DNA of 19,808 nt from an uncultured Collinsella sp. (GCA_902496115.1 CABUZK010000034.1:1-19808), one strand, 5' to 3'. Positions 7,475 to 15,108 are shown, counted from the first letter of the stretch. Numbers and translations: made by a program. The notes: a model not told the origin generated them from the sequence alone.

Positions 7475-8785
7475 CTACGCTACAAAGAAGTAGACGAGGA
7501 AGGCGAGGGCTGCGATCCACATGAGCGGCTTGATCTTGGAGGCCTCGCCCTTAAAGAGTGCGACGATCACGTAGGCGATAAAGCCCAGACCAATGCCGGC
7601 AGAGATGGAGTAGGTGAAGGGCACGCCGGCGATAATCATGAACGCCGGGAAACCCTGCGACACGTCGGACCAGTCGATCTCGGAGGCCTCGCTCATCATG
7701 AGGTAGCCGACGTAGACCAGGGCACCGCAGGTGGCGGCGCTGGAAACGATGGTGACGATGGGGGAGAAGAACGCGGCGAGAATGAACAGCACGCCGGTGG
7801 TGACGGAGGTGAGGCCCGTGCGGCCACCGTCGGCAGCGCCAGAGGTGGACTCGACGAAGGTGGTGATGGAGGAGACGCCCATGAAACCGCCCACAGCAGC
7901 GGCGGCGGAGTCGACGATCAGGATCTCCTTGATATTCTCGACGTTGCCGTCGTCGGTGAGGAACTCGCCCTGCTTGGCCACGGCCATCGCGGTGCCCATG
8001 GTGTCGAAGAAGTCACTCATGAGCAGCGAGAACGAGATGACGAGGAGCGCGGGGTCGGTAAGGACCTTGACGATGGCGGGCACGCCGCCGGCGTCGGCGA
8101 TGGGGCCACCGATGCTCGAGAAGTCGAGCGGGGCGATGATACCGGTCGGAGCCTGGGTCACACCTAGGGGGATACCGGCGATGACGGCGACGACGATGCC
8201 GATGAGCAGCGAGCCGGGGACGTTGCGGCAGGCGAGGGCGACCGTCACCAGGATGGAGATGATGCCGACGATGAAGGTGGGGGAGGTGATGTCGCCCAGA
8301 CCGACGAGTGTACCGGCGCCAGCGGTGATAATGCCGGCATCGCACAGGCCAATCATGGCGATGAACAGGCCCAGACCCACCGAGATGGCGTGACGCAGGA
8401 CAACCGGGATGGCGTCCATGATGGCCTCGCGCAGGCCACAAAGCACGAGCAGCAAGATGACGACGCCCTCAAGGAAGATGACGCTCATGGCCACGTGCCA
8501 GTCACCGCCGCAGACGGTGGTGGTGATTCCGGCGATCATCGCGTTGACGCCTAAGCCCGACGCGCAGGCGAGCGGGCGGTTGGCGAAGATGCCCATGCAG
8601 ATGGTCATGATACCAGCGCCCAGGCAGGTGGCGCAGGCGAGCGCTCCCGCATCGATGCCGGCGCCCGAGAGCACCGCAGGGTTGACGGCGATGATGTAGG
8701 CCATCGCCAGGAATGTTGTCAGTCCAGCGCGAAGTTCGGTCCCGATTGTGGACTTGCGCTCACTGACGTGAAAAAGTTCGTCCAT
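7475..8785 (-). CDS. Purine (adenine/guanine/hypoxanthine) permease, AzgA/PbuG type
   Basis: The 436-residue membrane protein belongs to the AzgA branch of nucleobase:cation symporters. It opens with the conserved ELRAGLTTFLAMAYIIAVNP (17-36), then GLGVNA (77-82), the helical hairpin SDFFDTMGTAMAVAKQGEFL near residue 260, and VSSITTFVES followed by a GGRTGL segment, all AzgA-typical. About 12-14 membrane segments are expected. The start at 8785 is preferred over an earlier in-frame Met because a purine-rich GGAAAGGG element lies just before it and the family homology begins there. It probably imports purine bases with protons for salvage. No purine riboswitch was recognised in the leader. It diverges from a deformylase-like gene and is followed by its own terminator. 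The exact base specificity cannot be read from sequence. Confidence 0.9.
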   Translation of the reverse strand: MDELFHVSERKSTIGTELRAGLTTFLAMAYIIAVNPAVLSGAGIDAGALACATCLGAGIMTICMGIFANRPLACASGLGVNAMIAGITTTVCGGDWHVAMSVIFLEGVVILLLVLCGLREAIMDAIPVVLRHAISVGLGLFIAMIGLCDAGIITAGAGTLVGLGDITSPTFIVGIISILVTVALACRNVPGSLLIGIVVAVIAGIPLGVTQAPTGIIAPLDFSSIGGPIADAGGVPAIVKVLTDPALLVISFSLLMSDFFDTMGTAMAVAKQGEFLTDDGNVENIKEILIVDSAAAAVGGFMGVSSITTFVESTSGAADGGRTGLTSVTTGVLFILAAFFSPIVTIVSSAATCGALVYVGYLMMSEASEIDWSDVSQGFPAFMIIAGVPFTYSISAGIGLGFIAYVIVALFKGEASKIKPLMWIAALAFLVYFFVA

Positions 8786-8939
8786 GCATACCCTTTCCTT
8801 GTTCGGCCCCGAGTTTAGGCCGATTGACACGAACTCACCTACTATATCGCCTTTGGAAGGTCGATGTTCCTCGCATGTTGAAGTTCGGCGCTTTGTAGCA
8901 GACGGACGGTATTTTTCGCATGAAAATGTGTAGGTACCG

Positions 8940-8945
8940 TATACT
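8940..8945 (+). promoter_or_regulatory. Probable -10 element of the first deformylase-like gene
   Basis: TATACT lies 33 bp upstream of the ATG at 8979. A convincing -35 hexamer at 17-bp spacing is not seen; TTCGCA at 19 bp is the best. This is a weak-to-moderate promoter call in the divergent gap between permease and deformylase. Confidence 0.45.
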
Positions 8946-8978
8946 TAAGCGGTTACAACGAACTCTTTGGAGGAACGT

Positions 8979-9398
8979 ATGATTAAAGAGCTCTGCCGCG
9001 ACGAGGCTATCCTGTCCCAGCGTTGCGAGGTCGCGACTGTCGAGGACGAGTCGGTCGCACAGGACCTGATCGATACCATCAAGTCGCTCGAGGACGCCGG
9101 TTGCCTTGCCGCCAACCAGATTGGCGTCACCAAGAAGGTCTGCGTCTATTTGGACGACGCCGGCGAGCCCCACGTGCTCTACAACCCTCGTCTGGTGTTT
9201 GGCCTGGGCGCCAGCAAGATGGAGGAGAGCTGCCTGACGCACGACGAGATCACCAAGTCCACGCGCTATATCAAGTGCAAGATTGCCTTTGACCAGATCG
9301 TCGACGGCAAGATGAAGGAGTGCCGCCGCGACTACGCGGGCTTTGAGGCACAAATGATCCAGCATATGATCGACCACTGTCTCGGCAAGTTGGTCTAA
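8979..9398 (+). CDS. Peptide deformylase homologue, catalytic Glu absent
   Basis: The 139-residue protein has the peptide deformylase fold. Motif I reads AGCLAANQIG (40-49, oxyanion Gln47 kept). Motif II reads EESCLTHDE (82-90), with metal-ligand Cys85. Motif III reads QHMIDH (128-133). The two metal-binding histidines, His129 and His133, are kept, but the catalytic Glu that normally follows the first His is Met130. True deformylases remove the formyl group from new proteins and need that Glu, so this protein may be inactive or act otherwise. It is shorter than typical enzymes (about 165-190). GGAGG lies 5 nt before the ATG. A 109-bp inverted-repeat element begins in its last codons, and a terminator follows. 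A second short paralogue with a different deviation lies at 16847-17257. Confidence 0.85.
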   Translation: MIKELCRDEAILSQRCEVATVEDESVAQDLIDTIKSLEDAGCLAANQIGVTKKVCVYLDDAGEPHVLYNPRLVFGLGASKMEESCLTHDEITKSTRYIKCKIAFDQIVDGKMKECRRDYAGFEAQMIQHMIDHCLGKLV

Positions 9399-9501
9399 GG
9401 GGATCAAAGCACCGCACCTTTCCGCTCAATCGTCGCTCGCGTACCTTAAGTACGCTTCGCTCCTCTTTCGTGGCAATCTGCGGCACTTTGACCCCTTAGA
9501 C
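9393..9501. repeat. 109-bp imperfect inverted-repeat element at the deformylase stop
   Basis: The ends GTCTAAGGGG(A)TCAAAG and CTTTGACCCCTTAGAC are inverted copies with a single inserted base. The match continues inward with CCGCA/TGCGG, and the centre holds GCGTAC-CTTAA-GTACGC. The middle parts of the arms do not pair well. The left arm includes the last codon and stop of the deformylase-like gene. There is no T-run, so it is not a simple terminator. It looks like an interspersed palindromic element, but only one copy is in view. Confidence 0.55.
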
Positions 9502-9545
9502 GACCTGCGGGGTTAACTTGGCAGAGTTTATCCTGATTGAATAGT

Positions 9546-9579
9546 CCGGGCGTGACATTGTTGTCATGTCCGGGCTTTT
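9546..9579 (+). terminator. Rho-independent terminator before the bile salt hydrolase gene
   Basis: CCGGGCGTGACA pairs with TGTCATGTCCGG (12 bp including two G-U pairs) around TTGT, followed by GC and TTTT. It ends transcription from the deformylase-like gene about 60 bp before the next start codon. Confidence 0.85.
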
Positions 9580-9642
9580 GTGTTTAGCGCCTTTTTGTTT
9601 GGAGACAATGAAATTAGCAAGAACGTAAAGCTAGGAGGCGCT

Positions 9643-10608
9643 ATGTGCACGAGTATTCGATTTACCGATAATTCTGGCCACATGTATCTGGGCCGAAACC
9701 TCGACTGGAGCTTTGACTACGGCCAACAGGTTCGCGTGATGCCGCGCGGGTTTCACATTCCGTATTCGTTTATCGACGACGCGACAGCGGCACACGCGGT
9801 GATCGGTATGTGCATCGATTACAAGAACTATCCCATGTTTTTCGATTGCGGTAACGATGCGGGTCTGGCTGTGGCGGGGCTCAATTTCCCGGGTTATGCC
9901 GAGTATGCCGAGGACCCTGTCGACGGCAAGACCAATATCGCGGCCTATGAGTTTCCCCTGTGGGTGGCAGCGACGTTCTCGACGGTCGACGAGGTCGAGG
10001 CTGCGCTGCGCGATACGGTGATTGTTGCTAAATCTGCAGGAGAGGGGCTGGGCGTGTCGCTGCTCCATTGGATTATCGGCGACAGCCAGCGTAGCATCGT
10101 GGTCGAGATGATGGCTGACGGCCTGCATGTATACGACGATCCGGTCGACACCCTTGCCAATCAACCCACCTTCCCGTGGCACATGGAAAACCTGCGCACC
10201 TATATCACGGCCACAAGCGATTTTCCGCAGACGGCGACATGGCGTGGCGCCGAGCTCAAACCCTATGGAGCCGGTGCCGGCATGCGCGGCATTCCTGGCG
10301 ATTGCTATTCGCCGAGTCGCTTCGTGAAAGCGGCGTACCTCAATGCCAATTATCCGCAAAAGGAGAGCGAGACCGAAAACGTCGTCCGCATGTTCCGATC
10401 GCTCGAGGGCGTGGTGATGATCGAGGGGGCGTCCAGGATGGGCGATGGCAAGTTCGAGAAGACTATCTATACCGGATGCTTTAGCGCGCGCACGGGCAAT
10501 TATTACTACGCGATGTATGGGGATCCGTCGATTCGCTACGTGAGCCTGATGGATGCCGAGGGCGCGAGCCCCGATAGGCTCGTGGTTCCCGAGCCGCGTC
10601 GTTCGTAG
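9643..10608 (+). CDS. bsh: Bile salt hydrolase (choloylglycine hydrolase family)
   Basis: This 321-residue Ntn-hydrolase should cleave glycine or taurine from conjugated bile salts. After removal of Met1, Cys2 is the nucleophile. The other expected active-site residues are in place: Arg18 and Asp21 (GRNLDWSF), Asn81 (GLNFPGY), Asn173 (LANQPTF) and Arg226 (SPSRFVKA). The overall sequence closely follows bifidobacterial bile salt hydrolases, which favours BSH over penicillin V acylase. AGGAGG precedes the ATG at 9643; an in-frame non-ATG start upstream lies in the terminator region. There is no signal peptide, as usual for cytoplasmic BSH. The loop GAGAGM before Arg215 fits the G-X-G type linked in lactobacilli to glycine-conjugate preference, but applying that here is inference. 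It is a single-gene unit bounded by hairpins. Confidence 0.93.
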   Translation: MCTSIRFTDNSGHMYLGRNLDWSFDYGQQVRVMPRGFHIPYSFIDDATAAHAVIGMCIDYKNYPMFFDCGNDAGLAVAGLNFPGYAEYAEDPVDGKTNIAAYEFPLWVAATFSTVDEVEAALRDTVIVAKSAGEGLGVSLLHWIIGDSQRSIVVEMMADGLHVYDDPVDTLANQPTFPWHMENLRTYITATSDFPQTATWRGAELKPYGAGAGMRGIPGDCYSPSRFVKAAYLNANYPQKESETENVVRMFRSLEGVVMIEGASRMGDGKFEKTIYTGCFSARTGNYYYAMYGDPSIRYVSLMDAEGASPDRLVVPEPRRS

Positions 10609-10633
10609 CCGTTAGCTTTACTGCAATGCAAAT

Positions 10634-10665
10634 CGGCCCTGCGTCTCCCGTGAGATGCAGGGCCG
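10634..10665. terminator. Hairpin between convergent bsh and kup, likely terminator
   Basis: CGGCCCTGC pairs with GCAGGGCCG (9 bp) and the stem continues with five more pairs to a CCGT loop. It lies 26 bp after the bsh stop and 23 bp beyond the kup stop on the other strand. Neither side has a strong T-run, so termination is inferred from position and stem strength. Confidence 0.6.
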
Positions 10666-10687
10666 CTGTCGTTGATTTGTGACGTCG

Positions 10688-12937
10688 CTAGAAGTTGGCG
10701 TCGTTGAGTTGTTCACTCTCGAGGCCGTCGAGCTGTTGTTGTTCGGGTGTATCGGTGACGCTCTCGAGCAACTCGGTGGGATCGACGTTCATGTCCCTAC
10801 CGGCTTCGTTGCCGTTGACCAGGTCGTCCGAGAAGATATCGACTTCCATTTCCTCGGCCTCTTCGATCTGAACCTCGAGTGGCACCTGGGTGCGTATAAG
10901 CTTGACTGCCGGACGCATGCGGGCAAAGAGGGGCACGTACTCGATGATGATGGCCGAGTTCTCGAGACCATACCAGCGTGCCGGGCTTCCGCAGGCGCGG
11001 CGGACGGCGTACTTGATGGCCATGACGCGATGGTCGTTGCGGTTGATGTCCGTCTCGGGAGCGAGCATCTTGCGCAGCATGCAAAAACGGAAGTCGCCCA
11101 CGTTGCCGCGTGTCTCGTAGATGGAGTAGGTGTGATGCTGCGGCGGCAGCTCACCCGATGCCATCAAGTCGCCAACGATCTGGCGCAGGTAGGCATTAAC
11201 GCGCTGGTTGACCTTAAAGCCCAGGTCCAAGCGCACGCGGAACAGGAAGTCTGTGCCAAAGGTCTCAACGGAATACTCGTGCGTATAGGGCTCGTCGGTA
11301 ACGTGCACGTTGATGAACCAGTATGCCTTGGCGCGCTTGGGGTGCTTGTCCAGGATGGAATAGAGCACGTCGCGGTCGAGCGTGAGCGGGTCGGGGCTGT
11401 TGGTGAGGAATACCAGATTGTCAGCGAGCACGGGATAGGTCTCGTCATTGCGTAGGCGATTGAGCTGGTCGATGTACTTGGAGACGGGCAGCAGGATCGT
11501 CTGCGTGCGCTCGATGGCGGTGCCGCGACGCCACACATACATAAGGCCAAACAGCAGTGCGGCCAAGAAGATCATGACGTAGCCGCCGTCAAAGAACATG
11601 GTGAGGCACGAAGCGAAGAAGCACAGCTCAATGGCACCAAAGAGCAGAGCGAAGACGCAGGCGCCCAGCTTGTGCTTGAGGATGCCGGCGATGTAGCTCG
11701 TCAAAAGCGTCGTGGTCATGAGCATGGTCACGGTAATGGCGAGGCCGTAGGCGCTCTCCATGCGCTCGGAGTTCTGGAACAGCAGCACAATGAAGATGCA
11801 GCCGACCCACATGATGTTGTTGACGAGCGGAATATAGAGCTGACCCTTGGTGTCGCTGGGGTAGTGGATGCGCAGGTGCGGCATAAGGTTGAGGCGCGTT
11901 GCCTCGGATACCAGCGAGAACGAGCCGGTGATGAGCGCCTGCGAGGCGATGATGGCCGCCACGGCCGAAAGCACGATGGCAAAGGGGCGCAGGGGCTCGG
12001 GAAGCATCATATAGAACGGGTTGACGATATCCATCGCGAGCATCTGGGGGTTGGAGTTATTGGCGAGCAGCCAAGCGCCTTGACCCAGATAGTTGAGGAT
12101 AAGGGCCGCCTTAACAAACGGCCAGGATGCATAGATGTTGGCCTTGCCAACGTGGCCCATGTCCGAGTAGAGCGCCTCGGCACCGGTCGTCGACAGGAAG
12201 ACAAAGCCGAGCACCATGATGCCCGAGTGGTTGATGGGCGAGAACAGGAACATGATGCCGCGGATGGGGTTGAGCGCGCGCAGGATGGACAGGTTGCCGA
12301 GCATGTTGAACAGGCCGGCGCCTGCCAGGAACAGGAACCACAGCGTCATGAGCGGGCCGAACAGCTTACCGATCGACGAGGTGCCGGCGCGCTGCATGGC
12401 AAATAGGCCGCAGATAATGATGATGGTAATAATGATGACGTTGGTTTGCCCGTCACCCAATAGCGCGTGGCCCCACTCGATGGTGCGCAGGCCCTCAATG
12501 GCCGTGGTGACCGTGACCGCGGGGGTGAGGATGCCGTCGGCGAGCAGCGCCGCGCCGCCGATCATGGCGGGGAGAATCAGCCACGGTGCCACCTTGCGCA
12601 CAAGACTGAACAGGGCGAAGATGCCGCCTTCGTTGTGGTTATCGGCCTTCATGGCGATTACCACGTACTTGACCGTGGTCACGAGCGTCATGGTCCAGAT
12701 GACGAGCGAAAGCGCACCCAGGATCATATCCTCGCTGACGGTGCCGATGCCGCCGTTGTTGGCGACGATTGATTTCATGGTGTACATGGGGCTCGTGCCG
12801 ATGTCGCCATAGACGACGCCGAGCGTTACGAGCAGCATGCCAGCGGAGAGGGGAATGGCTCCGTGCCCGCTTTGACTACGCTGGTCTTGGAGGCTTGCCT
12901 CCAGCTTGTTGTGTGCCACGTGGACTCCCTTGGACAT
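10688..12937 (-). CDS. kup: Kup-type potassium transporter
   Basis: The 749-residue protein is a Kup/HAK/KT low-affinity K+:H+ symporter. The family hallmark GVVYGDIGTSPMYT is at residues 40-53, followed by about 12 membrane segments up to roughly residue 480. A long hydrophilic C-terminal domain follows, and the last 60 or so residues form a strongly acidic, Glu/Asp-rich tail. E. coli Kup is about 622 residues, so the cytoplasmic part is long. The ATG at 12937 has GAGG 4 nt upstream; a GTG at 12919 with AAGGGAG before it is a credible alternative. It stands alone, convergent with bsh, and its 5' leader shows no recognisable riboswitch. Function is secure; the start is uncertain by 6 codons. 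Confidence 0.94.
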   Translation of the reverse strand: MSKGVHVAHNKLEASLQDQRSQSGHGAIPLSAGMLLVTLGVVYGDIGTSPMYTMKSIVANNGGIGTVSEDMILGALSLVIWTMTLVTTVKYVVIAMKADNHNEGGIFALFSLVRKVAPWLILPAMIGGAALLADGILTPAVTVTTAIEGLRTIEWGHALLGDGQTNVIIITIIIICGLFAMQRAGTSSIGKLFGPLMTLWFLFLAGAGLFNMLGNLSILRALNPIRGIMFLFSPINHSGIMVLGFVFLSTTGAEALYSDMGHVGKANIYASWPFVKAALILNYLGQGAWLLANNSNPQMLAMDIVNPFYMMLPEPLRPFAIVLSAVAAIIASQALITGSFSLVSEATRLNLMPHLRIHYPSDTKGQLYIPLVNNIMWVGCIFIVLLFQNSERMESAYGLAITVTMLMTTTLLTSYIAGILKHKLGACVFALLFGAIELCFFASCLTMFFDGGYVMIFLAALLFGLMYVWRRGTAIERTQTILLPVSKYIDQLNRLRNDETYPVLADNLVFLTNSPDPLTLDRDVLYSILDKHPKRAKAYWFINVHVTDEPYTHEYSVETFGTDFLFRVRLDLGFKVNQRVNAYLRQIVGDLMASGELPPQHHTYSIYETRGNVGDFRFCMLRKMLAPETDINRNDHRVMAIKYAVRRACGSPARWYGLENSAIIIEYVPLFARMRPAVKLIRTQVPLEVQIEEAEEMEVDIFSDDLVNGNEAGRDMNVDPTELLESVTDTPEQQQLDGLESEQLNDANF

Positions 12938-13018
12938 CTGGCCTCTGCCACGAGCAGTAGACCTTTATGCCATCTTTATACATATAAGAGCAGTTTGGCA
13001 CATCGGGGTGTTTTAGAC

Positions 13019-13042
13019 AATAATCCCCATCTGGGGATTATT
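13019..13042 (-). terminator. Terminator-like hairpin after the EamA transporter gene
   Basis: A perfect 10-bp inverted repeat, AATAATCCCC-N4-GGGGATTATT, starts 34 bp beyond the stop codon on the minus strand. The AT-rich outer stem on the 3' side (GATTATTGTCT) serves as a partial U-tract. It also separates this gene from the kup leader. Confidence 0.65.
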
Positions 13043-13076
13043 CATATACGCAGGTAGTATTTCAGAGCAGGGGCTT

Positions 13077-13988
13077 TTAGGCACGTGCCGCTTGGGCGAT
13101 GCTTGCTTTGGCGTCTGCGCGTTTGCCGGCGAGTTCGCAAAAAATCGCGCCGCCGATGATAAGCGCGGCGCCCATCAGGCGGACCGGTGTTATGGTTTCG
13201 CCCAAAAGGACGGCCGAGAACACGACCGCCGAAAGCGGCTCGAGGTAGCCGACGACGGCGACGGTCTGGACGGGCAGTTTGGCGACGGCGCTAAAGTAGA
13301 GCAGGCAGCCGATGCCGGTGTTGACGACGCCGAGCATGACGACGGCGCGCCAATCAATACTGGCGGCGACGCCGGCGGACAGGAATGAGGGGGCCCCCTG
13401 CGTGAGGAGCGTAAGGACCAGCGCGGTCAAAAAGGCGGCGCTCACCTGGAGCGTGGAGCTCTCGAGACCTTCGATATGTGGCGCTCCCTTGCTGGCAATG
13501 ACCATCAACGCGTAGCAGAAGGCCGAGGCGATGCCGCACACGATGCCTGCGATGGGCATATTGCCGCCGAGACCTTGGGCTGCGATGAGGAAGGCGCCGC
13601 AGGCGACGGCTATGAAGCCGGTAATTTTACCGCCGGTCAGCTTCTCGCCAAAAATGAGCGGGGAGAGGGCCATAACGATGATGGGACCGCAGTAATACAG
13701 CAGCGAGGATACGCCGACGCCGATCGTCTGGTAGGCGCGGAACAGAGAAATCCAGCTGGCGCCCAGCGCGGCTCCCGAGAGGAGAAGGGCTGCGGCTTCG
13801 CGGGGGCGAGATGGCACCTGCAGTTTATGGCGTTGAGTGATGGCGAGGATGGTGACAAGCGAGAGTGCGCCCAAAAACGTGCGCAGGAGCACGATATCAG
13901 AGCTCGGCAGCGCGATGGCAGCGGCGATGATGCCGTTTGAGCCAAACAATAGCAATGCTGCTAAGTACGTAAACAGTCCGTTGTTCAT
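13077..13988 (-). CDS. EamA/DMT-superfamily transporter
   Basis: The 303-residue protein consists of two EamA repeats (about residues 5-140 and 150-290) with roughly ten membrane segments, the usual size of the drug/metabolite transporter superfamily. Typical features include LRTFLGALSLV in the first repeat, ISLFRAYQTIGVGVSSLLYY, and the second-repeat ending YLEPLSAVVFSAVLLGETITPVRLMGAALIIGGA. It is probably an exporter in the cytoplasmic membrane; the substrate cannot be deduced. GAGGGG lies 10 nt before the ATG. It diverges from a LysR gene with a T-N11-A box in the 118-bp gap, which suggests that the LysR protein controls it, as is common for such pairs. Confidence 0.88.
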   Translation of the reverse strand: MNNGLFTYLAALLLFGSNGIIAAAIALPSSDIVLLRTFLGALSLVTILAITQRHKLQVPSRPREAAALLLSGAALGASWISLFRAYQTIGVGVSSLLYYCGPIIVMALSPLIFGEKLTGGKITGFIAVACGAFLIAAQGLGGNMPIAGIVCGIASAFCYALMVIASKGAPHIEGLESSTLQVSAAFLTALVLTLLTQGAPSFLSAGVAASIDWRAVVMLGVVNTGIGCLLYFSAVAKLPVQTVAVVGYLEPLSAVVFSAVLLGETITPVRLMGAALIIGGAIFCELAGKRADAKASIAQAARA

Positions 13989-14017
13989 GCGCTGACATCC
14001 CCTCTATATCCGAACAT

Positions 14018-14034
14018 GTTCACTATGGGTGAAC
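14018..14034. promoter_or_regulatory. Candidate LysR box between the EamA and LysR genes
   Basis: GTTCAC-N5-GTGAAC is a perfect dyad with the T-N11-A spacing (T at 14020, A at 14032). It lies about 22 bp upstream of the TATAAT of the LysR gene, overlapping its -35 position, where an autoregulating LysR protein would bind. Confidence 0.6.
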
Positions 14035-14055
14035 TGGCTTTAGAAGAAAAGCGAA

Positions 14056-14061
14056 TATAAT
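14056..14061 (+). promoter_or_regulatory. -10 element of the LysR gene
   Basis: A consensus TATAAT lies 45 bp upstream of the GTG start. The matching -35 is poor and coincides with the end of the dyad at 14018-14034, consistent with regulation at that site. Confidence 0.6.
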
Positions 14062-14106
14062 GCATGGCAAACATGACAAAAACTCATGCAAGGGTGGGGA
14101 CGTGCC

Positions 14107-14964
14107 GTGGAGACCAATATCCAAAAGATGCAAGTGCTGCTTGAGACGGTGCGTGCCGGCAGCTTTACGCGTGCTGCAGAGCGGCTGAGCTATTCGCAGT
14201 CGGGCGTGAGCCGTATGGTGGGCGACCTTGAGGCAGACTGGGGTTTTAAGGTGCTTGATCGCAGCCGCGAGGGCGTGGTGCTTTCTGCCGACGGGCGGCA
14301 GGTCATGCCGGCAGTCGAGGCGTTATGCGAAGAGTTTGGCCGCCTGCAGCGACGCGTGGACGAGATGCGAGGGCTCATGCGTGGCAAGATCTGTATCGGT
14401 ACGTTTTCGAGTGTGGCGACCCATGTACTGCCGCCGGTGATCGCGCGGTTTCGCGCCGATCATCCGGACGTCGATTATGAGTTGCTGATGGGCGATTACT
14501 CCGAGATTGAGCAATGGGTGGCAGAAGGCCGCTGCGACTTGGGCTTTATTCCGCGCGAGCCACGCGGCGCCGGCATGGCGTCGCGGCCGTTGGTACAAGA
14601 CGAGCTGATGGCCGTGGTGCCAGCGGGCTCCTCGCTTGCCACCGCGGAGGTCGTTTCCCTTGCCGATTTGGCCAACGAGCAGTTTATTCTGCTGGAACGC
14701 GGTAGCGACGACGAGATTACGCCGCTGTTTCGCCGCGCGGGCCTGGCGGTGCGCTCCAAGCTGTCGACCTGGGATGACTATGCGATTATGGCCATGGTCG
14801 AGGACGGCCTGGGCGTGAGCATTCTTCCCGCGCTCATCTTGCGCCGCTGCCAGTTCGATGTTGCCGTGCGCCCGCTCGAGGGACGTCCCCATCGGCAGAT
14901 CAACGCCATATACCGCACCGCTGACGTTTCGCTTGCGGCGGCTCGCTTCCTTGAATATCTCTAA
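14107..14964 (+). CDS. LysR-family transcriptional regulator
   Basis: This 285-residue LysR protein has its helix-turn-helix at about residues 19-40 (SFTRAAERLSYSQSGVSRMV), followed by the wing segment KVLDRSREGVVLSADG. The effector domain begins near residue 90 (GKICIGTFSSVATHVLPPVI) and runs to the end. The start is the GTG at 14107, with a GGTGGGG purine stretch 7 nt before it; an in-frame ATG at 14086 has no ribosome binding site. It is transcribed divergently from the EamA transporter, with a shared T-N11-A box and its own TATAAT. The simplest reading is a local regulator of that exporter; the effector is unknown. The stop codon is followed at once by a 12-bp palindrome. Confidence 0.92.
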   Translation: METNIQKMQVLLETVRAGSFTRAAERLSYSQSGVSRMVGDLEADWGFKVLDRSREGVVLSADGRQVMPAVEALCEEFGRLQRRVDEMRGLMRGKICIGTFSSVATHVLPPVIARFRADHPDVDYELLMGDYSEIEQWVAEGRCDLGFIPREPRGAGMASRPLVQDELMAVVPAGSSLATAEVVSLADLANEQFILLERGSDDEITPLFRRAGLAVRSKLSTWDDYAIMAMVEDGLGVSILPALILRRCQFDVAVRPLEGRPHRQINAIYRTADVSLAAARFLEYL

Positions 14965-14976
14965 ACGTGTACACGT
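14965..14976. promoter_or_regulatory. 12-bp perfect palindrome after the LysR stop
   Basis: ACGTGTACACGT begins directly after the TAA of the LysR gene and about 60 bp before the AAATTGAAC array. It has no T-run. It could be a protein-binding site for the downstream promoter; no binding protein can be named. Confidence 0.3.
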
Positions 14977-15023
14977 CATTGTTCGCTTTGGGCAAATCTC
15001 GGAGTCTGGTACATTTTCTTATG

Positions 15024-15108
15024 AAATTGAACTTCCGGATAATGCGCCGCGCTATACTGCTGCCTAAATTGAACTCAGGTTCAATTCGTGTTCTATAAAT
15101 TGAACTTT
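15024..15108. promoter_or_regulatory. Phased AAATTGAAC operator array before the HTH-AlaA gene
   Basis: Three direct copies of AAATTGAACT start at 15024, 15066 and 15097, that is 42 and 31 bp apart, close to four and three helical turns. The middle copy forms a perfect dyad with a reversed copy: AATTGAAC-TCAG-GTTCAATT at 15067-15086. The first copy lies just upstream of a TATACT -10 and the last two lie between it and the start codon. The arrangement suggests binding of a dimeric repressor, most simply the HTH domain of the gene it precedes (inference). Confidence 0.6.
15053..15058 (+). promoter_or_regulatory. -10 element of the HTH-AlaA gene
   Basis: TATACT lies 68 bp upstream of the GTG start at 15127. 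The best -35 match is TTGAAC at 15027-15032, 20 bp away and so a little far; it is part of the first AAATTGAAC copy. Transcription would start near 15065, at the edge of the central dyad. Confidence 0.5.

Noticed and set aside
8786..8966. Purine riboswitch upstream of the AzgA-type permease
   Set aside because: The conserved purine-aptamer core was not found on the minus strand of this leader.
9271..9486. 71-codon minus-strand frame across the 109-bp element
   Set aside because: It spans a coding end and an inverted repeat and has no ribosome binding site; not supported as a gene.
9496..9545. Promoter TTGGCA with AATAGT for the bile salt hydrolase gene
   Set aside because: The predicted start would fall inside the terminator hairpin at 9546-9579, so it would be cut off at once.
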